A stretch of DNA of 64,000 nucleotides from Promerops cafer. Its lineage: Eukaryota > Chordata > Aves > Passeriformes > Nectariniidae. A program made the position numbers and the translations under genes. The notes beneath the pieces were generated by a model. It worked only from the letters and a program-made list of their open reading frames with translations, was not told the origin of the DNA and searched no databases. The DNA is taken from contig VZSE01012464.1 of the NCBI GenBank assembly GCA_013398275.1, forward strand, positions 186,001 to 250,000. The letters run 5' to 3'. Shown here in pieces: positions 49,801-60,677 of this stretch. How positions within the stretch are numbered: position 1 is the first letter of the stretch; each line of letters begins with the position of its first letter.

Positions 49801-52800
49801 TAATGCTTGTTCCAACACTTTGGATGTATCTCAGTGAAGTAGAAGGCACTTGGGATGCTGCTTCAGACTTAATACAGTTGTCACATACAAGAAATGCTTT
49901 TTTACCATCTCTGATTCCACAATGGAAATTCTCATCTGCATTTTTTCTTTAAAAAAAATATTTCTGTTACTGTCTATCCACTTATATTACATATTGGTTT
50001 TATTTTAGATTTCAGAAACCTAATTATTCTACCTAGTTTTGTAATTATTTTATATTATCTAAACAGCATACTGAAAACCTATTGATATTTGACATTGAAT
50101 TCACAAATATCAATAGTTACCTGTTAATTACTGCAGATTAATGGTTACAGGCATTTTAGTTGTTTGTTGTTGTTTGTTTTTTTTTTTTACATCGGTTAAC
50201 ATGAGATTAAACTCTCTTTGCTACTGGTTTGTTGGTTTGTTTTTTCCTCTTCTCCATTTACACAATTGCCTTTTGGTTTTTGTGATTCCTCAAGCTCCTT
50301 TTACCCAGAGAACATGCCTCTGAAAGTAATCTCATTCAGGTTGATTCAGTTCTCGTTTCAGTTAAATTTCAAGTTATTTTCTTTGGCTCACAGCAGAACA
50401 TCGGAGAGTCTCTCACTGAGGTATTGAGGATTTTCACCCCATATCAGCAGCTCATCAGCAATTACTTTTCTGCACACAGATCCTTAAAGATCCAGGATAC
50501 AATGATTTGTTACAATTTCTGTGCTGAAACAATCACGATCCTTAAATAACTTTCTACCAGAAAGGGAGAGGAAAGCTGAGCACTTCTTATAATGGTAGAT
50601 CCCATGCTTCCAACCTCAGAAATTGAAAACAGGATTATTTTTAGGCACATCCAGGCACTATGAAAGCATACATTTACTGCCTTTATTTAAATCTTTGGAT
50701 ATATTAAAATCCTCAGTTTGTCTGACCTTAATACAGCGATCCTCCTGTAAGCTACTCATCTGGCTTTTGGACTGGCTTCATAACATCTGATGTTAGATTT
50801 GGTAAAAATTGCCTCTAACTTTTTTCCCACTGTTGGTGAAAATTTAAATACGGTATTGTATTTTTGGTAATAGAGCAGAATTTCTATTTATGTGATAAGG
50901 TGTGAATCTAATACACAGGAGGCATTCAAAAATTTAACTTAGATTTAGTACACATCTTTTACAAATTTGTTTTAGTGGGGATATTACACATATATTTAAC
51001 ATACGCAGTGAAAAGAGACCCAAGCTGTCTTCACCACTAAGTGTGCAGAGACAAGCCTGCTACAGAGATGTTCATACTCACTGTATTCCAGACAGCTCTA
51101 ACGTGGGGAGGATTTATCTTCCTGAGCCAACAGGCTCCTAAACCCTGCTAATTCAACACTGTGGGGACAGAACATCTCTGGGACATCTCTGCCCTATTTG
51201 CCTGAGCAAGATGGAGATGTCTCCACAATCTGGCAAGCCTCCATCTCCTCAGAGAGGCTGTAATTTCAGAGGGTACAGGGTTGGAGCCCACAGGTACAAC
51301 TCTGTTATCAAACCACGTTCAGGGGCGGGTTTGGAATCAATCCACTTGTCTCAGGCCTAGGTAAGGCAGAGTGGGAATTCTGAATCATGCTGATAGAAGA
51401 GGCTTTTCCTATTCCATTACTATTGTCCTATCTGGCAGTCACCGTCCTTCAGTCATATCCTTTGGAGTTCTTTTCCATCCACTTGGGTAATTCTTTAAAA
51501 ATATGTTGATGAATCGCTTTTCTGAACTACATTTCTCCTTGAGCTGCTGTGTTTTTTATTCCTCCAGCATTTACTTACTGATAGTTAATCTCCACATTAA
51601 CCCTTCTAGAAGCAGCTGGAATGGCAGTGACTGTACCTCCTGCTGTTAGTGTAGGGCTGCTGAGATTATATTGCATTTCATTCCAGTTCCTGTTTCAAAG
51701 TCAGCTTTTGATTGACTGCTTCCAGTGCCACTACCCAGAGCGGCACAGAATCTTAAATTTTAAATGTGTGAAGTTACATCCATGTCTATAATCCATCCTA
51801 AAAACGTTCTTTTCAGCTGATCTAATTTGCTTGGAGAAACCCTGTGAAATGTGGACAGACCTGTCTGAAATGTCTTAGCTAGCTCAGATGTCTCTCATGG
51901 CATTGTGCCATGCAGATACTGTCATGTTTTCAGGGGTTTCTGCTTTGCCCTTGGAAGAGTTTTGTCCTCCAGATGCAATGTCATGACTACACTTGTGGTG
52001 TGGATTTTTCTTATTTCTATATCCAACATCACACATTTCTGTCTGGGGAATATCTGAATGTTCCATGATTGTCTTTCCCTTTTAGTCATAAATATTCTTA
52101 TGCTTTTATCCTAAAGCTATTAATCTATATACTGATATGCAATTTCTAAATATTTGCACTTCAATATTTTCCAATGCTGCCTTTTTCCTTTGAGAAGCCT
52201 AATTTTCACCAGAGCTGCAAATATCAGTTATCCTTAGCAAAGTCAGTTCTTTCTGTTCTCAAAAGTTGAGTTTTCTTGGATTTAACAATCACTTCTATGA
52301 CAAAACATTCAGGTTCTGGCCTGTCTGGTGACTCTCTTATTCCTATGACTCTGCTGCACTGAATACACTGTGATATAACAATCAGCACTCTTACCTGTCA
52401 CATAGTTTCTCAAAAAAATAACCTTCACCTTCCCTAAGGAACACTGTTCTCTGTGTCCCTGATTAAAACAAAATGTCTTTTTTCTGCCTACCTTCACGTT
52501 TCTTATGGTGTACAATGCTGAGCTCCACTGCTCCGGGATCTACCGCTTATCATCGCGAGTGTATTGTCCCACTTGCCCTTCCCTGCACTCAAATTGTTCC
52601 TCGCTGTCATTTGCTCTGAGAGTTGTCTGAAAAAACCCCAGCGGGTTCAGAATTTAATGTAACAGGTCCATTTTCTTCAGAAATCCCAGGAAGTTTGGCT
52701 CATCCACGTAAACAACTAGTGGAGAGAGTGCAGATATAAGAAATTTCTCTTTGCACCTCTTTTCAACTTCGCCTTCCCCCCCACAAAAAAAAAGGAATTC

Positions 52801-53433
52801 TCACTCATAAAATATTCTTTGCCATTTAAAACAAAAATAGCCAACAGCCTGGGTATCATGAAACTTCATTACAGAGTAATCTTAGCAGTGTCATCACAAC
52901 TACTGCTTCAATTCATCATATACCAATGTATCAGCTTCATTCTCCATTTAGCTTGAGTGCTGGTAAACTCAATTTCTGCACATACCCACACTTCAGCACA
53001 ATATAATGCAAACTCCTACACTTTCTAACCATCTCTACAATACGGCCATTTACTCCCTTAATTCTGCTAAGAAATGGAAAAATAAATGCTGTAAGTGGGA
53101 GTAGTTCAACTAATTTATTGCAATGAAATAATATTCTAATGCATTGTAATACATTTTTTAAATGTAATTTTCATATTCATGCAGATAATAAATGTCAAGA
53201 TATTTTAACAGACTCCTGGTCCCTTTTATCACGTTATCTTTTTTAAGATGCATGAACACAAGCATTCCAGGTTTCAAAAGTGGCAACCTGTTTTGAAACC
53301 CTGGGGTTTAAGGATAAAGTGAGACACTTGATCTCAAAAGCTCTAAGACATATTCTTTCCTTCCCCAGAGCACTAAGGAGCTACCAACCAAAATGATTCA
53401 AGCTTGTTTACAATCCATGACCCAGAGGGAAGC
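46876..53433 (-). other. CADM2: CADM2 intron segment, mostly unique sequence
   Basis: It contains a GC/CpG-richer patch at 47540-47770, open in several frames of up to 73 codons on both strands with no recognisable product. There is a 13-bp inverted repeat at 50079-50116 and a small CpG cluster at 52535-52605. No transposon family was recognised beyond the flanking LTRs. The segment at 49620-49760 has the composition of a conserved AT-rich element, but that cannot be judged without alignment. Confidence 0.65.
50079..50116. repeat. Inverted repeat, 13-bp perfect arms, 12-nt spacer
   Basis: CTATTGATATTTG at 50079-50091 is the exact reverse complement of 50104-50116. It lies within very AT-rich DNA, so some contribution of chance is likely. 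Confidence 0.95.
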
Positions 53434-53945
53434 TGTACTGGGTTTGGTAGGGATGGAATTAATTTTCTTCATGGCAGCCCATATGGTGCTGTGTTTTGGT
53501 TCATGACCAAACAGTGTGGAAAAAGCAGTGTACTGAGTATAGCTGAGCAGCATCAAGACCTTCTCTGTTTCTCACTCTGCACCCACAGTGAGAAGGCTGG
53601 GGGTGGCCAAGAGGTTGGGAAGGTACACAGCCAGGACTGCTGACCCAATCTGACCATGGAATATTCCATAAAATACAGCAATAAAAAACTTGGGAGTTGT
53701 TTTCCCCAAGTAAGGATTGCTTGGAGACTGGCTGGTGCATCACACTGCTGGTGGGATGGTTTGAGTGACTGCCTTTCCATTACTTTCCTTCACTTATTAA
53801 ACTCTCTTAAATTTGATCTGTAAGTTTGTCTTGGTTTTGCCCTTCTGATTCTCTCCCCTAACCCCTTGCAGGGGAGTGAGTGAGAGCAAGAACCCATTAG
53901 TAAGAAAGAAAATTGCAGCTGAATAACTTAACCCAGGTTATCTGT
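53434..53945 (+). mobile_element. Avian ERVL-type solo LTR, nearly full length
   Basis: It starts TGTACTGGGTTTGGTAGGGA, then CAGCCCATATGGTGCTGTGT, TCTCTGTTTCTCACTCTGCA, CAGCCAGGACTGCTGACCCA, an AATAAA-type signal at about 53680, TTCTGATTCTCTCCCCTAAC and GGGGAGTGAGTGAGAGCAAG. The order matches a well-known avian ERVL LTR. No internal gag/pol/env-like sequence lies on either side, so this is a solo LTR left by recombination. The right end is diverged, and I could not identify a target-site duplication next to the left boundary (GGAAGC). Antisense to CADM2. Confidence 0.88.
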
Positions 53946-56900
53946 CCCTATATGTCATACTGTGGGTCCCAAGGAAAGATAAGAGCTGGCCAGACATCTA
54001 CTGATATTTGTCTGGCAGAGTTGTGAAATCAACAGCTCTGACTGACAGAAAAAGATGATCTCAGCTGCATACCTTGGAACGACTACTCTAAAAGATCTTT
54101 ATGGAAAGCTCATTGTGAAAATTGTATTTCTACCTCATACATTTTTTTTTTTGTTAAATGCTAAAAACTTCCTAAATAATATAAAGCATTTACAGACTAT
54201 TGCTATTCAGGTTAGGTAGAAAAAAAGAAGATAAAATAAAATCCCATCCCTCTGTATAACTTCTCTCAAACTTACCTGGCTGTAAAATAATCCTTCAATA
54301 ATTATCTGTATAGTTTTCTTGCATTTTTCCCCTTGCTTTTCATGCTGCTTCATAGATTGACTACAAGGTATTCTCTCCTAGAGAGGGTCTATTAAACGCT
54401 AAGTAACAGTGAATCTCTAATTTATATGTGTACCCTAGGATGGGGTTAAGCTTGGTCATCATCTCCTGTCTGATACCATCTCCACTCAATTATGTAACAG
54501 GAAACAGAGCATGTGAAGGTGGAGACTTAAGTCCATTCATCATTGCTACTCGATTTCACATTACCTAAATGCTAATGCACTCCATCCTCCCAACAATACA
54601 GCTTGTCTGACTCCCTGTCTTGCATAACTAATTTAAGCCAAGTATGTTCTATTTTCCTTTCTACTGCAAAAAGAAACATTATTTTCTTTGCTTCTCTGAC
54701 TCACATTTTGTACAAGCCTATTCCTTTTGTCTACACGCTCACCTACATCTTAAATTCAACTGCTTACTAGAATCATTAAATGTCTACAAGAGGTAAGTTC
54801 ACGATTTATCCCCAGTCAGAAATATCCTCAAATTATTTGTGTAACTCACAAGTATCTCTGCTTGTTTATGCAGATTAGAATTGGAGGCTGAATCACCAGA
54901 GAATGGCGTAGATTTGGTTTATACTTCAATTCAATAGCCAGAGCCTGGCTGCCACAAAACAAGTCAAAGGATAAATACAGCTAACTAGGATGGAGTTCTG
55001 CATCTGTAACATCAAAAAGACAGGATTTTCATACCTGAAAGGACCAGCCTTTCAGATGGCAATTGAATCACCATTTTAATGTTAGAGTAAAAAATTCTCT
55101 GCACTAATGAATCCTTCTAAACTGACATACATGACACTGGGATTAAAATCCCATGCCTTGTACGCGGTGAATTTCCATCTCCCTTTAAATATCTTTCTAT
55201 TGAGAAAGAAAAAGGTCAGGAGCTGTTTTCATGGAGCTGATAGCACATCCCAACAGCCAGGACGGTTTGATTAGAGACACGGCCTAGACTGTCTAAACTC
55301 ACGTGCAAGTTCCAACACAATATTGCCCCCGCTGAGAGGGAGCAAATGCTGACCCTCACGGGCTGCTGCTGTACCCAAACATGTTCCCACCAGATCACCC
55401 GAGGCACTGTGCCTATCAGGGAAGCTCTCGAGAGCTTTGCAAGAACAGGGCCCTCTCACAACCCTTGCCTAGTGCGCCACTATCTCTGAAAGGTTTTGAG
55501 ATGATAGGGAGCTACATAAATGCCAAGCACTCTTACACGTGAAAAATCAAAGGTCATCTAAAGAAACATATTCTGCTGCTGAGGGATGAATAATTCTGAG
55601 GCTGGAATATCCTTTCTAATTTTTCAGTAAGACATGAAAGGGCTTGATGAAGGCACAGGGAACATGTACCCACCTATGATTAGCATCAGGCACATGTCTC
55701 ATCAAAATCTGTCAGTTTGTGGCAAACTTATCATGGTCAATGTCAACACACCCTTGTTTTACTATCAACAGACCTGCAAGCTTCTCTGTTAAGGAGGAGG
55801 GCAGGTATTTTACACTTGCACTTGCCTGACTGAGCAAAACTGTTTGGTATGTACACACCAGGTACAGATTCTCTTCCTTTTGATAGTCTGATTACACATT
55901 TTTATATTGAGGAGATTAAACACCTTTGACATCAACAGCCATTGTTCAGCTGTACACTCCCCCTTTATAACTCAATATCCTGATCCATATTTATCTATAT
56001 TCCCTACTGAATGGGAACATGAGGAGATGGCTGCTATAGTAAGTTGCATAAAGGTTCTTTTCAGTCTTCTCTGTATCAAGTATCTCTGTGTTTCCATGCT
56101 ATGGCCTTTTTCTTATAGCTCTGCATTCATATTTATGTCTTTCTGCATTTATTGCCCTCTCAAAATCCTTAGGAAGTGACACCAGTGAAGATAACCTAAA
56201 ATAACCTATATTAATTTAAAATAATATCTGCCAGTTCTACGCTGTTGCACATTGTGCTTCTTCCAAAGGCAGCTATGCAATTATAGGTACTTGGGCACAT
56301 AAAGTGATATGGAGGTTTCTATGGCAATTATTCATTTTAATTGAAAATTGTGTAGGGAAAGACTCATGTCAACTGCAGCACACAATTTGCATTTGTTTCC
56401 AGAGAATCTGGACTTCCTTAGGGTGAGTTGTGAATTCCTATTTTTTGGGAAGACAGAATCTTTAAAATTATCTTGAGGGAGCAAGGAATGGGAGACCAAG
56501 GTAAGATTTTTAAGCTTATTAACACTTAGGAGCATGTATCCACTTACTCAGTACAGTATTTTTTTACTTCTGGTAAAGGTTTGATGCTTTAAATGAAAGA
56601 ATTAAACAAATAATTGATACACAATGCCCTTTAATCTCTGAGGTAGATGAACCAGAAAAAGACAGAAGTACCAAAAAGGACAGCAAGGAAACAGGTCATC
56701 AGTGATACCAAGTCCACCAGATCAAACATTTCTATTTTCTTATATTAGCAACTCTGTGTTAGAATAATAATGAAGCCAAAGTTATTTTCGATCTTAATAT
56801 ATTTTAGAGTGTCAAAGAAAGAGTTGCAGGGAAGCAACAGTTTCACCTTGGTTAGGTAATGAAATAAAACTGTAACTTAATTTCCTGCAGGGAAACAGGA

Positions 56901-57739
56901 TTTCTTTCTCCTCTCTATTCCCATCACCACAATGACTCAAACACATTGTAGGCCTAAATTCACAACAAAAACAAATAGATGTACTGCAAGTGATGAAGAC
57001 CTGGAAACAACCTCTGAATGGTGATTTCACATTCACTAAATTCAGGGTTGCCTTTTGTGAAACAAGGCTCTCCTGATTTTTTGTCTATATCAGCTTAAGC
57101 CTGTATAGGCCAAGTGCCAGAAATGTCCCAAGTTAAGAATAGTTCTTGTCTCCTTTATAAATAATAAATAAATATTAAACTGATGTGAAGGTTCTGGGTG
57201 GAAGTGTTCTTTACCAGCCAGACAATCCTCCTAACTGAGAAAAATCTGTCCTTAGAAAGAGGCGGCCAGTGCTGTATGTGAGGGGAAGCAGAAGAGTAAT
57301 TTTAATAATGTGGTTTTGGTGTTAGTGTGTTTGGCTCATTGCACTTCTGTACTTTAGAGTATCTAGAACAGAAAAGGAAGAATGACTCCTAGCTTCAACA
57401 TCAATGATTGCACCACCGTTCAGAAGAATGCAAAATTACATGAATGTGATTTTCCTAATATATATGTCATCCATTTTTAATAAACTGGAGAGTAATAATT
57501 AACCCCTTGTGGAAAGTCACAGGAGTTTGAAGGGCACATTCCTTCCAGGTGACTGACTCTTTTTTCCTTTTTCACAAAAAAAGTTCCATTTTGGTCAGAA
57601 AATGGCTTTGCAAGACAGGGGAACCAACTTGCTTGAGAAAGAAGCATGAGCGTGGAAGGGGCCTCACCAAGGACAATCCAGCAGGTGAGAGCTTTTCACT
57701 GCATGGACAATTTCCTCTATTTTTGGCACCTGTTCTGCC
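53946..57739 (-). other. CADM2: CADM2 intron segment, no recognised gene
   Basis: AT-rich unique-looking sequence. One patch, about 55160-55450, is richer in CpG (GCGG, ACGG, ACGTG, CCCGAGG, CTCGAG) and open in two minus-strand frames of 62-63 codons, with no recognisable protein. Confidence 0.65.
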
Positions 57740-57815
57740 ATATGGTGGCGGTCCTAAGGTCGATGGTTGGACTTGATGAGATCTAAAAGGCCTTTTCTAA
57801 CCTTAATTATTACAT
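57740..57815 (+). mobile_element. CR1 LINE 3' terminus, short
   Basis: The sequence GTCGATGGTTGGACTTGATG, then AGATCTAAAAGGCC and TTTTCTAACCTTAATTATTA, corresponds to the CR1 end 'ggttggactagatgatcttaaaggtcttttccaacctaaatgattc'. Sequence to the left (57580-57740) may belong to the same element but is too diverged to be sure. Antisense to CADM2. Confidence 0.7.
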
Positions 57816-60527
57816 ATACTGACAGCTCTCGCCTCTCTTATATTCTGCTGGACTCTCAGCCCTCTTTTGACACTTACATGCATCCCTTCATTTTACTCTT
57901 TGACTCCCTCATAATTATTAAAATATATAGGTATCAAAAAAAGGCTTCTTGAATTTGTTTTATGCTTCCAGACATGAAAGAAATACACTCTCAGTCCTAT
58001 GTGTGCCATTCATATAAATACAAAATAACCTTTGAGGAGAAGTAAAGTTCAAAGTAAGCAAATTTGATTTATTTCCGAACATGGCAACACCCAGAGTTAC
58101 TCAGCTCTTATGGATATAAAGGCTGCTGGTGATGCTGCTTGTATAAGCTTCTGTTTTCTACACAGAACATAACTCTATAGCTATTCAAGCTTCCATTAAT
58201 TTTCAGGGTTTGAGAAACACAGCTATTAAAAAGCAATGTTCATGGTGTTGAAAGGATAAGTAAGACCTGGAGGTTGGTTTTGGCTAACAATAAGAGACAG
58301 TTTTGAACAGACTCTGGCAGAGGCACTGCTGTCAATAAATTAAATGCAATGACTGGTTCTAGTAGAAGGCTTCTTTTTTATAGCCAAATTGTATGCCTGG
58401 CTGGGAGAAGTGGGAAACTAGGAGAGAAAAAAAGGGGAAGCCTTTACAGTTTCACTTGCCATCGTTTCCTGACAAAACCACTAATAAATATCTCTCTCCA
58501 TTTTGGCTCGATAATGCAAGCATCAAAAGCATGTGAAGGAAATATCTTTCTTACTTATAGGAACCCATACATATACAAACAGGAAAAATTGCCAGTGAAA
58601 GCTGTAACTTCACTTTCAGAAGTGCCAGAACATTTTCCACGCAGGAATTGGATGTACTGCTCACTCCCCTCAGTACACTTGAGACTGGAAATATCACACA
58701 GGGTGTAAATCGCTGCTAACACAAGACTTAATATCTCCAACTAAAGGATCTGAAGTTTTTCTTCACCACATGAAGACATTTTCATGTGTAATAGATGCAG
58801 AGTAATTCTTCCATAAAATTATCAAATATTCCTTCAAGTCTTGGGACAAGCTAAAAGTTCAATAAAGACTGCAGTCCCTTAAATTCACATAGTTGAGCTC
58901 TGCACATTTCCTGTGGGGAATATAAATTGCTTCTGGTACTTATTACTCTCCATGCCATTCAAATTCTGTTGCTTTAATCCATTGTATTCAAAAGTAATAC
59001 AAACTTCAATTATTTGTTGTAAAAGTAGAGATTTTGTTAAAGCACACAGAAAATTCAATTCACACCAAAATGGCTACAATGCTCAAATTAATGTGTTTGC
59101 AGTCCTCACATGTCTTTCTCAGCATCCTTTAAAATGTCACTTATTTTATAAAAGATATAGATTTTCTGAGTGCTGATGTGCCCTATCCACAGACAAGGTC
59201 TCTCTGCTTTTAGTTTTGCAGACATTACTTACCTACCCCAAATCACTAATGACTACAGCTAAAATGAAGGAGTGCATGTGGGCAAAGGTGACAGCACAGG
59301 ACTTACAGCTGGAAAGTTTGCACCTTAGAAACCTCTCATCTTCAATCCTACATTCAAAAGGTACTTATGATTTCAAAGAAATTGCAAATCAAATGATTAC
59401 ACGCTACAGGAAATTAGATAAAAGAGAAAGGAACCACTTCAACACCATCAAGAGATTCTATTCAGCTATTATATTAATAGTAAAAAAACATATTTTGATT
59501 GCAGCTTCTGCAGGTATAAAATGACAGGTTTTAGATTCTCTTTTATTGAAGTGCACAGATCCACAAAGCGTTTTCAGTCCTACAAGGTGTTTTAAACTCT
59601 TATAATCATTCAGCAAAGCGTTTGGACAGCAGTTCTTTAATTTTGAGCAGAGTAATAACTGCACTTGTTAAAATATGTTCTAGAGTATGTAGCACCTTTC
59701 AAAATAAATTCAAGCACCAGAATTAAGTATAACTGTTGAACTTTTGTATCACTGAAATCAACACCAAAGCTTTTACATTTTTTAAAGCCAAGTGATGACT
59801 TTATTATTCCTAACTTTAATTTCTTTACAGAGTCTACTGCAATCTTTATGTTAACATTCTATTATGTAAAATGCAATGTTTTTTCAGTTCAAATTGATGT
59901 CTACAAATATATAGCACTTAAAAATAATGTCCTTATTTTTGTAAGGAATGGATGTTTTCCAGTCTTTTTTTCTTCTCTAATTTAACTAAAATGTAAAAAA
60001 AAAATCTATGCATGGAAGCACTGGAAACATCTGGACACAAAATCTGAGCATTTTTATTAGCTGTTAAGGACAGCTACCACAGCAACTGTGCATTGCACCA
60101 ACAGCCAGACTGCTGTACGCTAGTGGCAAACTGTGGGATTATAAACATAAATGTAAAATATACAGAATACATATTTATGCATACACACTAATAAAAACGA
60201 GTCACAAGTTTTATGGGCTACTACTTCTCTTGCCACTCATAAATGCTCCTCCAAGATATTTTGCAACAATGTTTTCCAAATTATTTTACAATGAGCCTTT
60301 CAAATCCTATTCTTTTTCTTTAATAATTTAAATATTATACAAGGTGCAAGAGAGTACTTCAGTGAATCTCAGTCAAAAAGAAATCATATAATAATTATAA
60401 TGGAAGACATCCATTCCTAGAATATGTGGGAAATACATCCACATCAGAGTATTAAAGAGAAATGGTCTTAAACATTTATTTCTTATAAAAAAAGAGTGCA
60501 AAGGCATGAGTTCAGGAAACAATTTAC
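57816..60527 (-). other. CADM2: Large CADM2 intron, 5' end: no recognised gene
   Basis: This segment follows the donor of the exon at 60528-60677 (AAG|GTAAAT). It is AT-rich. Plus-strand open frames at 58349-58708 and 59216-59524 (119 and 102 codons) match nothing I know. No repeats were recognised. Confidence 0.7.
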
Positions 60528-60677
60528 CTTTCTTGTCATCGAAGTACAGTGTCTGTTGAGCTGGATTTGACCACTGGAGGGAGGTGTTATCATTTTGATC
60601 GACCCTGCAGGTCAAATTTGCTGTTCCCCCTTCAACAACTGTGACGTTCTGTGTGAGCGGGAACTGCCCTTGGCTGC
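60528..60677 (-). CDS. CADM2: CADM2 coding exon, first half of the Ig V domain
   Basis: This 150-nt exon has 2 bases completing Gly, then 49 codons, then 1 base (phase 1 both ends). The acceptor is a long pyrimidine tract ending CCCTCCTCAG, and the donor is AAAG|GTAAAT. Residues run SQGQFPLTQNVTVVEGG, TANLTCRVDQNDNTSLQW and SNPAQQTLYFDDKK. The C in NLTC is the B-strand cysteine of the V domain and the W in LQW is the C-strand tryptophan. The sequence is near-identical to mammalian CADM2. N-glycosylation sequons are NVT, NLT and NTS. As I recall, the mammalian protein has Ile in place of the Asn of NLT, so that sequon would be additional. The exon follows the signal-peptide exon or exons, which are outside the window. 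The open frame extends past both splice sites, and those extensions are intron. Confidence 0.97.

Noticed and set aside
58349..58708. 119-codon plus-strand open frame
   Set aside because: No similarity recognised, a minus-strand frame overlaps it, no exon signals; likely chance.
59216..59524. 102-codon plus-strand open frame, Lys/Arg-rich
   Set aside because: No family resemblance; the intron location on the strand opposite to CADM2 gives no support.
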